Below, piece after piece: positions 23,479 through 33,799 of a stretch of 64,000 nucleotides of DNA. Source of the stretch: Pisolithus tinctorius (Eukaryota > Basidiomycota > Agaricomycetes > Boletales > Pisolithaceae). A program made the translations under genes and the position numbers. The stretch lies in contig JANFAH010000016.1 of NCBI GenBank assembly GCA_024663395.1, positions 930,001-994,000 of the forward strand, written 5' to 3'. The notes below the pieces were generated by a model, which had not been told where the DNA came from, searched no databases, and saw only the letters and a program-made list of their open reading frames with translations. Each line of letters opens with the position of its first letter. Position 1 is the stretch's first letter.

Positions 23479-24665
23479 CTACAAATATCCTGCATTATGG
23501 AACCACCCACATGCAGCTTCTGGAGTGACTGTATCAAGTGCACCATAGAGAAACAAATATGGAAGTGTTTTGTCTCCAGATTCAATGATAGCATGGAACT
23601 GATTGCCATGGTGGCGAATGTAGGCCTTCAAGTACAAGAAACACTCTTCAATTGGGTTCAAATCAGGGGAATATGGAGGTAGATAAACAAGTTTGATGCC
23701 ACTGTAATAGTTACTTGAGTATGTGTACTGAAAAAAAAAAAAAAGAAAAAAAAAACATACCGTTCTCGGCAGAGTTCTTCTACACCATCAATGTGATGGA
23801 TTCTGCAATTATCCATCACAAGTACACTATGAGGGGCCGGATATGGATTCATGACATCAAGGAGTCCACAAAGATAGTTGAGAAAGTAATTGCCATTGTG
23901 CATGCCTACTTTGATATGGCTGTAAATTATCCCACTTGTTGTCAGAGCCGGAAGGATGGAATATCTGTTGGAAAGAGTGTTATGTAAAGAAGGCAACATC
24001 ATATGGAGAATACATACCGTGTCCCATGAATGAAGTTGCAATGCTTGTGTGCCTGCATACTAGAATGGCTCCATCCATTCAGGCGAAATGTTGTAAGTAC
24101 ATTCACAGTGCTTTCATCAATACAGACAATGTGGTCAGGAGAGTCTTCACCAATTGCCATGGTGAACTCATGACGTGCTTCCTCACTGTGCTCGCTGGCA
24201 ATTCGAGAAAGCTAAAATATGATGATGTCAGTGTCTGAAAATTGAGATCAAAGCATATGTGTCATACCTTTTTTGAAGACAGACCCAAATGTTTGAGTGT
24301 ATGCCATATTGTTGCAATAGAGACTTCGATGTTGTGAAGCAAGAGTAATTGTTGCTGAATTTCTTCAAGATAGAGGTCAGGGGAATGTTCAAGAAGCGCC
24401 AGCATGAACTAAGATATGGATATGATCAGCTCTTGATGCTATTTCCAATGTTAGAACGATTTAGACATACCTCTACTGCCGTTTCAGACATCAAAGGTAT
24501 GCGCCCATCCATTTGTTGTTCATTGACAACTTCACCAGTTTCACGGTATGTCTTGAGGACACGTTGAACGACTTGAAGTGGCATGTCGAGTGAAATGGCA
24601 ATAGAAGTTGTGGTCTGACCAAGTACATGAGCTTGATAGACAATTCACTGCTTGAGATCTTGAGA
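23479..24665 (-). pseudogene. Tc1/mariner DD34E transposase (one TGA)
   Basis: Five exons on minus, about 24665-24471, 24408-24268, 24211-24018, 23964-23761 and 23701-23479, are joined by four GT-AG introns. The helix-turn-helix N-terminus (ISLDMPLQVVQRVLKTYRET) is typical of Tc1-like proteins. The catalytic triad is visible: VCIDEST, VMDNCRIHH, and SPDLNPIEECF, with 34 residues between the second Asp and the Glu. The protein would cut and paste the element at TA sites. An in-frame TGA at 24645-24647 (..DLKQ-stop-IVYQ..) interrupts the first exon, at a position where arginine is expected. The intron between exons 4 and 5 contains long A/T runs. Confidence 0.85.
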
Positions 24666-24784
24666 GTATCACCTGCAGGTACGACTAGAAAAGTGCCTTC
24701 TGCGTGCCATATGGAAATCACTCACATGCTTGCAGGCCAGTACCACAGAAAAACATGCTCACGCATCGAGGCAGCTGACTTGAT

Positions 24785-25337
24785 TAGTCAGCACACACAA
24801 CTCACACACAAAGATAAGACAGGCATGGACAACTACCTCAACAAGTGCGAAACAAAGTGTGTTTCTGTATGATACTGTTCCCTAGGTATTTTGAAGGGCT
24901 TTATGGATCTGAAACTTTTGTAAAAAAATATGCAATGTGGAGTGAGCAATTTTTGTTACATGATTGGCACCATTTGGAGTGCAGATTGCTCTCTGTTGGT
25001 ACAAAACAATGGAAAAACCACTGGATTTTCACCATGGTTCCCTCACCACCAGTGTATAGATCATGGCTAGAGGCATTTACAGCCATAGAAATGTGTAAAT
25101 CACTTGCAATTGTTGTTATATGCTCAGAATGACCAAGTATTTTTTCCTGTCCAAAATAGCAGCTATTTCATCATGATTTCTACATCATCCCCTAGAGCTG
25201 ATAATGCTGATTCAGAATATCAAATTTTCTTTCAGATCCATCAAGAATTGAGTGAAATATTTGAGATATATATTTTATCTAGGATACCTATGAGTTTTGT
25301 TGTGTTTGGCCGGTGCCCTCGGTACTGCAAACTGCTG
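24785..25337 (-). repeat. Right terminal inverted repeat of the Tc1-like element
   Basis: Reverse complement of the left arm (21219-21771), ending CTGCTG next to TA. The left-arm ends of similarity (CTGACTAAT) also mark the inner boundary here. Confidence 0.9.
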
Positions 25338-25339
25338 TA

Positions 25340-25727
25340 AGTTAGTGGTAGGTCAAGGTCAAGAACATAGTATGGATGTCCAAGGATGGAGCTGAGAAGA
25401 AGAGATGGTTGTGGTTGAGAAGAAAGAGAGGGTGGGAAGTGTGGAAGGCTTATATAGGCAGGTCAAATAATTGCAAATAAGTATAAGATCATGTGACCTG
25501 TGGCAACTGCACCAACTTTTTTCCAAGTCCACATCACTGCCAGTGCACCACCACAGGAAGTGACCATAGCATAATGACATCATAATGAAAGTTGTAGCAC
25601 CTAATTACACTATGGCAGTTTCAATGTTATCACATGGAGTATTCCAGAGTGAAAATAGTATATTTTCTAATGAATCAAATTATGAAGCTCCTGTAAATCT
25701 TGATTTCAAGCAAACATATAAAATTAG
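25340..25727. other. CpG-free spacer, no gene seen
   Basis: About 390 bp of low-CpG, AT-rich sequence between the Tc1-like element and the palindrome. I see no gene or repeat boundary in it. Confidence 0.5.
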
Positions 25728-27297
25728 CAGTGACTCCAAAAACTCTTTCAATGTTTGCTCTAAATGGAGTGTGTGGAGTGTAGCATGAAAAGGGGTGGGA
25801 ATTTTGTTTTGCATCTCTAGGACCAAATTTAGTACTTGCCCTTGGCTACAGAATGGTACCTTTGTCACATGATTTGGGTGACAGGCAGGGGAGATATCAT
25901 TGATTTAAAACTGCAATACCATTGAAAGGGTTTTTTCACTTTTGAATTGAAAAGGCTATTTGGAGAACCAGCAGCTGAGATCTCAGGTGGGATGGGAAAA
26001 TATGATTATATAATGAACCATATGATCTTCCAGATGATTTGTCATTGTGTAAACAATGATAAACATTGAATTTGCACTGACAAGCCTCCCTCTTTTCCCA
26101 CAACTCAAGAAATCATCTCTCTGGCTTGCATGGTCATTCTCTCAGGGAAATCTTATCAAATACTGGTTGCTGCTACAGTACCATCTGAATAATATGCTCT
26201 TAGAGCCATCAGTCCCTTAAAAAACCTGCTGTCAGACATTCCCTGCACTGTTTCCCCACCCATACCTGATGTATTCTGGGACTAATCAGTGCTTGGAAGG
26301 CTGAAAATGGTATGGAGGTCAATCTGGCACTTCAGAACATGATGGACAAACAAATCCCCTCTCAACCAATGCATTTCTGGCACAGGGACACTGGTATGGA
26401 GGTTGGGGGGAGACAAAACCTTGTGCTCCAAGCACCCTAAGAGGATTCACTAGATCTTGCTCTGATCTGAACTTTGGATGACTGGGGGAGAGTTATTCAA
26501 TCACATGTGACCAAAGGCAATATTCAGGGCCAGATGGAGCACAGGCTTCTGCTCCATTGCAACTCAGTAGCATATCCTTCTGATGACACCCCAAGGGTAA
26601 AGAGGATTTTGTCTCATCCCAACTTCCATGTCAGTGTCTCTGTGCCAGAAATGCATTAGTTGAGAGGGGATTTGTTTGTCCATCATGTTCTGAAGTGCCA
26701 GATTGACCTCCATACCATTTTCAGCCTTCCAAGCACTGATTAATCCCAGAATACATCAGGTATGGGTGGGGAAACAGTGCAGGGAATGTCTGACAGCAGG
26801 TTTTTTAAGGGACTGATGGCTCTAAGAGCATATTATTCAGATGGTACTGTAGCAGCAACCAGTATTTGATAAGATTTCCCTGAGAGAATGACCATGCAAG
26901 CCAGAGAGATGATTTCTTGAGTTGTGGGAAAAGAGGGAGGCTTGTCAGTGCAAATTCAATGTTTATCATTGTTTACACAATGACAAATCATCTGGAAGAT
27001 CATATGGTTCATTATATAATCATATTTTCCCATCCCACCTGAGATCTCAGCTGCTGGTTCTCCAAATAGCCTTTTCAATTCAAAAGTGAAAAAACCCTTT
27101 CAATGGTATTGCAGTTTTAAATCAATGATATCTCCCCTGCCTGTCACCCAAATCATGTGACAAAGGTACCATTCTGTAGCCAAGGGCAAGTACTAAATTT
27201 GGTCCTAGAGATGCAAAACAAAATTCCCACCCCTTTTCATGCTACACTTTACACACTCCATATAGAGCAAACATTGAAAGGATTTTTGGAGTCACTG
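25728..27297. mobile_element. Foldback-type giant palindrome (non-autonomous element)
   Basis: The left arm, 25728 to about 26424, and the right arm, about 26601-27297, are inverted copies with only scattered single-base differences. The centre of about 175 bp is unrelated. The outer tips are CAGTGACTCCAAAAA and TTTTTGGAGTCACTG. A target duplication is not clear: the right end is followed by TA and the left is preceded by TTAG. No gene is supported. It is probably a foldback or MITE-like DNA transposon mobilised by a Tc1/mariner-type enzyme; its tips differ from the neighbouring Tc1-like element. Confidence 0.85.
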
Positions 27298-28529
27298 TAT
27301 CTAAGGTCTATATTGTGAGAAACATTGAGATATGTATCTGAAGACAATTAAAAACTATATATTGCAAGAATGTCACAAGGTTATTGACAATAATATCTTC
27401 CTGGTAACAACAATAAAAGTTGAAATTTGGAAATCACTTTGTAGGGATGCATAATTCAATATTATGCAATCCATTCTGAGATTATAAAAACATAAGATCA
27501 TCTGCATCATCAAAAGGTGTTACCAAAGTAAATAACTAGATATCAGTTCCAAGATGCTCAGAAGACATCAGACAGAGAGTGGGCCAATGATTGGCCAGTG
27601 ACTGCCCAGTGATCTCCATATTAGGCATTCTTTTTGTATCTCCAACATGATTAAGCATATCTAGGTGATGGTATGATTGGCTAATCTCTAGTAATGGTAC
27701 TGCAGAGAAGTGTGCAGCCCAGGCAGCATGTAATATAATAATGGGGAGTGCACCCCCTTCATTGTTATAGCTGTAGGCAAATTGTCCATTCTAAGGGGTA
27801 CACCTCATTTGGTCATTTTCACATCCAGAGGCATATCAACATAGCTCACAAAGGTGACATCAATATACAGGTCCTACATGTGTGTCTATACAATGTAACT
27901 ATACAAAAAGCACTGAAGAAATGTCAGTAAATTGATCATGATTAGGCTGAATGGCCTACCCTGTGGCATCAATCAGTCACACAGCAATGACCAGGCAAAC
28001 ATCATATAATAGGAGCTGAGTCCCATTCTCTAATACCACCCCTTTTGTTTTTTTTTAGCTTGACATTTACTGATGTGGTGAATTTTGCCTTTGAGTGTGC
28101 CCCTCAGTATTAGGCAGTGCTGACTAGTACTTGTTGGGTTGGCAGGAGACATGTCACATGCCAGAATAGTGTGATGTTTGATGATGGTGCTTATCATGCT
28201 TGAGGTCATGGTGACTGACACATGCCCAGGAGGTGCCATGCCATGCTTCTCTGAAAAGAAATGATCCAGAATGGTGGTGCAAACCACTTGCTTGCTCAGT
28301 GTCCTATGATTGTAGGCAAACCTGATTCTCAAGCAGACATGCCACTTGCCAAAGCTACAGAAGTTGCTGTCAAAGAGGCAGGACATGTATCCTAAACAAC
28401 AAAGTCAAGAAAATGTGTAGCAAGGGGTAGGAGAGAGTTGATGCACTGTAGTCAATGCTCTATCACTCCTGCTCACCATGATGTTGCAGATTGACATCAT
28501 CAGGGGTGGTGACTCAGGGGTTGCTTGGG
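27298..28529. other. CpG-free AT-rich stretch, no supported gene
   Basis: It contains a 118-codon minus-strand frame (28030-28386) without homology I can recognise and with a Lys-rich end caused by a T-run. CpG loss removes many potential stop-rich contexts, so I do not call it a gene. Confidence 0.45.
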
Positions 28530-28878
28530 TTACTGTACTCCACAGTAGTATAAAAGCATGTACAGTACTCTGTTGATCTTCAGTATGAATATCACCTAAG
28601 TTCCTACTCTGTGTCTTTTCCATTTTCTGTCTGTTGGAGTTATCTTGAATCTTCTGTCTGGTCTCTTCCTCTGAAATATGAGGGCTGAGATTGTGAAGGG
28701 GGTAGTGCATGAGCTAAACCCAACACCCTCACTGCATTCCACCTCTGTCTCAGCAGACTTCATTCCTGCTAACTCTCCACTAGTTGGAGTTCTGTTTATC
28801 TGTGTCAGACTTGCTTCTGCACCTCTCCCCAGACCCTGTTAAGTGTCAGAGTTGGTTGGAGTAGGCCTGGACTTGACA
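28530..28878 (+). repeat. Degraded LTR fragment of Gypsy family C
   Basis: The reverse complement aligns with the start of the C LTRs at 41645 and 49065: shared CTACTCCAACCAACTC, AACAGAACTCCAACTAG and the TGTCAAG end. It ends with ..GGACTTGACA at 28878. It is heavily C-to-T and G-to-A changed. Confidence 0.75.
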
Positions 28879-28899
28879 GATGTCTTATTCCCTGTCAGC

Positions 28900-29112
28900 T
28901 TTTTAAGTACAGTGATTTATATACAGCACAAGGGCATTGCCTATGGAAAACAAGGTGCAAATGCTTGGTAAGTAACTGGTAACTGATAAGTAAGGAATGT
29001 AAGTGGTGGGTGATTGACTTAGAAAGCATTGTTGAGCATTGGTAAGGATAAATAAGCCCAAAAGTGAAGAATCAGTAAGCAAACTCAAAAGATTGGCAAG
29101 TATTGGCAATAG
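28900..29112 (+). repeat. Fragment of family D LTR
   Basis: It matches about 10110-10265 in the solo D LTR (shared ACAAGGCACAAACACTTGGTAA with minor changes, and GGTAAGTATTGGCAAT). It is bounded by C-family LTR pieces on both sides, so it is part of a scrambled nest. Confidence 0.55.
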
Positions 29113-29205
29113 GTGTCATGACTGTGCATTCATCCTAAGTCCTCACTCACTCCACACCCCTTTCTGCTGGTCATTCACTCACTCCACACCAACTCTGCCT
29201 GCCCC
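29113..29205 (+). repeat. 5' tip of a family C LTR
   Basis: Begins TGTCATGACTGTGCATTC, matching the minus-strand start of the C LTRs (TGTCATAACCATGCATTC), followed by CACTCCACACC-type text. It breaks off after about 90 bp. Confidence 0.55.
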
Positions 29206-29270
29206 TGGCATTTATGAGTCATTTCTGCTCTGACTGCTGTCAGACTTGTCCTGGTCTCCTACCAGACTGC

Positions 29271-29938
29271 TGTAGGAAAAGCCCAAGTAGCTGTATAATA
29301 CAAGCTAGTTGGCTTAGATAACAACAATAAAAATGAAGGGAATGAATAGCTCATCCTAAGGGATCCTGTACTGCCAAGACTAGAAGGTGAGACCCAGTGC
29401 TTTGTAGCAGTAGTGATTCATGATGTGTGCAGCATGGTCCACAGAATAGTACTGGCAATGCAAGTGGTGCGAGCAGTATATGTAGTTCATGCATGGTGGT
29501 ATGTGAGACATGCAGTGTAGACAAAGTGAAAAGGAAACTCATGGTGACCTTCTGAGTGCCAAAAGGTCCCATTCTGTACCTAAGTACAAGGCTTTATAGT
29601 CCAGGCAAACCCGGAACCTAAGTAAGATAGAGTATGAGTAAGGGAAAACTGTGCAACAGTGTGTACACACAAGACAGGACAGGCTGGAACAGAGGCTGAG
29701 GGTATACTACCAACAAAAAGGGAACAGAGACCATGTTAAAAGAAAGAGTCTGAAGGAAGGGGAAGTGGCCATGGGTATAGCATTGTGCGAGAGGGACCAA
29801 GGGCATGGGAAGGTAGTGAGGTAGGCAGGAAGACAGCACATGAGTGGTGGTGGATGTGAGTGGTCCAGGAATGTAATGATAGTCATGGAATGGTCGATGA
29901 TAGGGGTCTACATGTCCAAGGAATGTGGATTCCTTACA
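29271..29938 (-). repeat. LTR of Gypsy family A (3' LTR of a truncated copy)
   Basis: 668 bp, reading on minus from TGTAAGGAATCC (29938) to CTTTTCCTACA (29271). The right side continues into the PPT/hairpin block 29939-29980, so this is the 3' LTR of a copy whose only remaining internal part is the antisense zinc-cluster gene. Confidence 0.85.
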
Positions 29939-30218
29939 CCTGCAGGGGACTTAGATGCTGACCATCCCCAGTCAGCCATGTGGCAATAATGAAGGTGTGG
30001 TGCTGAGGGTTTGAGAACACCAGAGGATTCTGCATAGAAGCAAAGGAAGCCTGGAGCCAAGGAATGTGAGGAGACTGTTGAATGCCACATATAGGTGTCC
30101 AGACTGATGACATAAGCGCCTCATGGTCACTAAGTATATATTTGTTAGTGTGTGGTTCAAACCTTCACATCAATTTGATTCTTTCCTCCCTTCCATCCAT
30201 CACTCTACCACATCCATC

Positions 30219-31050
30219 ATGTCTGCCAGCCATGCCCCTCATCTCTCCCAGCTTGTTTGCACAGCCACTCCTGATCCCATAGAAGTGGAGAAGGCTGCCC
30301 TGTGAGAGCAAATCACAACTGTGTCAGCCAGCCTCGTGGCCGAGGCAAGGTGTTTCCCTGAGGATCATGAAGGAATGGAGGAGGAGAAGACAGTAAGATG
30401 ACTATGCATCATTAGTACAGTAGCACAGGGGTTGATTGCATTCTTTTGCAGGTGGTGCTTATGCCATTGGTCGAGCACAGGAAGGAGCTCGGTGTCATGG
30501 TAAGGGTGGACACATTGGATGTGCCTATACTGGCTGAAGTGGACAATGTCTATGAGCAGTGGACTGTGGAGGAGGCTGAGGTGCATGTGAGGGCCAAGCA
30601 GGATGTCCAGATGGGGGAGGAGAACATGCAGGAGATTGGTGACAAAGGTACAGCCATCAAGATGTCCCATGTGGAGGTTCCACAGCTGGTGTGCAAGGTA
30701 AGTAACCACAGTTGGGCAGTGTAGTATTTCTGATGCCTCGGCAACACAGCAATCTTGACAGACTGTCACTGGGAGTGACAACAAGTTACAGCCCAAGGTA
30801 CTAGTCCCCCCAGGGTCGGTACTGCATTCGGTGCCCTGTGTGTGGTGCACTGTCAAGGGGATGCCCTGCATCAGGCCAAGTGGCAAGACATGTGATGGTT
30901 GCACTAAGATGAAGCAAGGCTGCGAGAAGTCCAACAAGGGGGCAGGAAAAAGGGCACAGGCTGGTGCATCAGTAGGTGAGCAGCGAAGCTGTCCTGACAC
31001 AGTTGAGGCTAACCTGCTGCAGCACATGCTACCAAGGCCCCCAAGGCCAG
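30219..31050 (+). pseudogene. Zn2Cys6-like cysteine-cluster gene, copy 2 (cut by LTR)
   Basis: Exons at 30219-30392, 30452-30697, 30762-30975 and 31023-31050 are homologous to copy 1 at every splice site. Exon 3 encodes CVWC, then Cys after six residues, then TCDGC and MKQGC: again Cx2Cx6Cx7Cx2Cx6C. A TGA at 30303-30305 stands where copy 1 has AGA (Arg). Exon 4 is cut after about nine codons by an A-family LTR starting at 31051. The gene is antisense to the A-family 3' LTR to its left, matching the arrangement in element C. It is non-functional as it stands. Confidence 0.75.
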
Positions 31051-31847
31051 TGTAAGGAATCTGCATTCCCTGGACATGTAAGCCCCTATCATTGACCGTT
31101 CTGTGACTACTGTTACGTCTGCTCCCCTCTCACATTCCCCATTGTTTGTGTGCTACCTTCCCATGTCCTCGCTCCCTCTCATGCAATGTTATACCTGCAG
31201 CCATTGTGCTCCAGTTGCTTCTTTTCCCTTGGACCATCCATTTTACCACAGTCTCTGTTCCTTTTTGTTAGTAGTATACCCTCGGTCTCTGTTCTGGCTT
31301 ATCCTGTCTTATGTGTACATGCTGTCATGTGGTTTTTCCTTACTCATACTCTGTTTTACTTAGGTTCTGGGTTTTCCCAGACTATAAAGCCCTGTACTTA
31401 GGTACAGAATGATACCTGTTGGCACTCAGAAGGTCACCATGAGTTTCCTTTGCACTTTGTCTACACTGCACATCTCGCATTCCACTGCACACAAACTATG
31501 TATACTGCTTGCACTGCTCACATTGCCAGTACTACTCCATGGACCATGCTGCGCATGTCACGAATCACTACTGCTACAAAGCACTGGGTCTCACCTTCTA
31601 GTCTCGACAGTCCAGAATCCCTTGGGACAAACAATTCGTTCCCTTCATTTTTTATTGTTGTTATCTAAGCCATCTAGCTCGTATTATACAGCTACTTGGA
31701 CTTTTCCTACAACTGGAGCCCACCATGAGGGATTCTGCTGTCACTTCCAGAAGGTTGCTCAGGTGCACCGCCGAATGCACAGAACTAGAAAATTTATGCC
31801 TGCACTTTTGCAATCTCAACCTGTCAGAAGACTCCAACATTTTCCAC
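31051..31847 (+). mobile_element. Truncated Gypsy A copy: 5' LTR, primer-binding site, leader
   Basis: The LTR at 31051-31711 runs TGTAAGGAATCTG to CTTTTCCTACA. It is followed by the primer-binding site (TGGAGCCCACCATGAGGG at 31714) and about 120 bp of leader matching the reverse complement of 8250-8400. The copy stops at 31847, where TGTGAAGTATGGG of the E-family LTR begins. It inserted into exon 4 of zinc-cluster copy 2 and was itself hit by element E. Confidence 0.8.
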
Positions 31848-32150
31848 TGTGAAGTATGGGTTTACCCTTGGGTGACCAGGCTTCAAGACCGGGTGACAGG
31901 GGCTAAGTCTGAGTGGCCAGAATCAAGGCCAGGAGACAGGGGCCAAGTCTGGTTGGACCAGAGTCAAGGCCAGAGGTCAGGGGCTAAGTCCGGAGGACCT
32001 GACTTAAGGCCGGGAGTGTGGGAACAAGACCAGTAGCATGGGAAACAGACTGGTCTTGGGGCGCACACAGGGGGGAGGCCAGTCCAGGGTTGGATCTACC
32101 TCCCTTGGTCTCAGCTTATGTGCTGTACCCTTATGCAAGCCAGGGAGAGG

Positions 32151-32600
32151 TGTTACGTTTCACCCCTAACTTTTCCCTTTATGCACGTTTACCTCGTTCT
32201 TGGTTCCATTGGACTTAGTTTCCTTTTTGAGCCGTCTTCTCTCTGATCCGACGGCTCCCTATTTCCACCACTAGCGTTACTGGCTCGCTACATGCTTAAG
32301 ACATGTGTCGTCATTGTTCAACCAATGGCGTAGTTACCTCGTTACATGCGGACGCCTCATGGTCCGTTTCTGTGTAGTATTTAGACTGCCGGCTCAAGTC
32401 CTGGAAACCCAGACTTGAGCTGCTCAATCATACGCAGCGTTCCTCAGAACTTCGCCCTCAGAGTCCCTTACCAGGACCTCTCTTACTGGCGTTGCCCCAA
32501 ATCCTCTGTTGTTTACAGAGGTTACTGCAGCCGTTGCTCAGTAGAAACCTTAGTCTGCGTTTGAGCTCTCCCTACGTCTTGACTTCGGTCGAGCGTAACA
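32151..32600 (+). repeat. 5' LTR of element B
   Basis: 450 bp. All three differences from the 3' LTR are CpG in the 3' copy and CpA or TpG here (CCATTGG for CCGTTGG, ACTGG for ACCGG, TGTTG for TGTCG). A promoter is expected here but no element is pinned down. Confidence 0.95.
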
Positions 32601-32686
32601 AAAGCTCAAGTCTCCAGCCTTTGGCCGAAACGGTCACTGCTTAGTGAACCACCACGAACCCCCGAAACAACTGACGTTGGGCGCCG

Positions 32687-33799
32687 TTGCGACCCACCCG
32701 TGAAGAATTGTCATCTGACGAAGAACAGGAGAGCACTGTCACTGACACCTCCTCCAACGAACCCGAACAGCCAGATAGAGGATTCACCTCTGGAATTCTC
32801 TCGAACCTTTTCTCCCAGTCACTCGCATCGCTTGGTACCCCCATCCAACCAAGTCCCCCACCACTCTTCCCTACGCCTCCGCCCCCACCACAGAATACGA
32901 TGTCTGGCTCATCGTCGAAGGCACCGGTCGGCAATGCCACCAAAGCCACTGAACTGAAGATTGGTGCTCCGTCCGATTTTGATGGAAACCAAAAGAACGC
33001 CATGAGCTGGCTGTACTCAGTACAGACCTACCTCTTGGTCAACGAAGAATTGTACGACTCCGACACCAAAAAGGTTGTCTATGCGCTGTCGTACATGAAG
33101 AAAGACGTTGCCCGCTCTTGGGCTGCTACCTTCCAGAAAACGTCTCTGGAAAAGAATCCTCTGAGTTTCGGCACCTTTGCCGATTTCATAAAAGATTTCA
33201 AGGCCTCATTCACCTCCGCAGACACCGCGGGTACTGCCATTGCCAAACTACGTACCCTAAAACAAAAAGAATCGGTCGAACAATATATCACCGATTTCCG
33301 AACTGCTGCTGCCGACTCTACCATTACGGAAGACGTCGCTTTGATTGAGTTCTTCTCACAAGGACTCAAGCCTTTCATCGCGAACCGGATCCACATGATG
33401 GAAACCACTCCTACCAAAATTACTGATTGGTATACCCAAGCACAGAAGTTCGACGCTAAATGGAGAAAGGTCAATGAAACCTTTGGAAGGAAAGAAAAGA
33501 AAACGTTCCACCCACGGAACAATTTTACTGAAGAAAAAGATCCAAACGCTATGGACGTGGATGGAGTGAGACTCTCCAAAGAAGAACGAGACCGTCACAT
33601 CAAGGAAGGAAGATGTTTCGGCTGTGGAAATAAAGGACACCTCTCCTGAGAATGTCCAGACAAGGGGAAAACCCCCCAAAAGAAAGTAAAGAAGATCCGC
33701 AAAATTGTGGAAGTAGAAGAAAGCGACGATGAAGAAAAAGTCGCTGGTCCATCCATCGCTCTAGTTAACATTGCTAGAGCTCTTGGGAAGGATTTTTGA
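32687..33799 (+). pseudogene. Element B gag (one TGA in the zinc knuckle)
   Basis: The retrotransposon gag domain (LKIGAPSDFDGNQKNAMSWL.. through the AKLRTLKQ region) is followed by a basic linker and a zinc knuckle, CFGCGNKGHLS-stop-ECP. The TGA at 33647-33649 falls between the His and the final Cys of CX2CX4HX4C, where CGA (Arg) is the likely ancestor. The frame then stays open to TGA 33797-33799, giving a Lys/Glu-rich tail. The first ATG in frame is at about 32899; upstream codons are open back to 32675, so the original start may have been lost. Confidence 0.85.

Larger units (their letters stand above)
21219..25337. mobile_element. Two-gene Tc1/mariner-like DNA transposon with long TIRs
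   Basis: The ends CAGCAGTTTGCAGTAC.. and ..GTACTGCAAACTGCTG form perfect outer inverted repeats, flanked by TA on both sides (21217-21218 and 25338-25339), the Tc1/mariner target duplication. The arms continue inverted and nearly identical for about 550 bp (21219-21771 and about 24785-25337). Between them are two convergent genes: an accessory gene on plus (21772-23354) and a DD34E transposase on minus (23479-24665). Each has one TGA, so this copy is probably inactive, but the near-identical arms indicate a recent insertion. It is larger and has longer arms than ordinary fungal Tc1 elements. Confidence 0.88.

Noticed and set aside
28030..28386. 118-codon minus-strand frame
   Set aside because: Single open frame in CpG-free repeat DNA, no relatives, Lys run from a homopolymer.
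30365..31066. 233-codon minus-strand frame
   Set aside because: Antisense to the exons of zinc-cluster copy 2, whose splice sites and cysteine pattern match copy 1. CpG-poor DNA keeps the opposite strand open.
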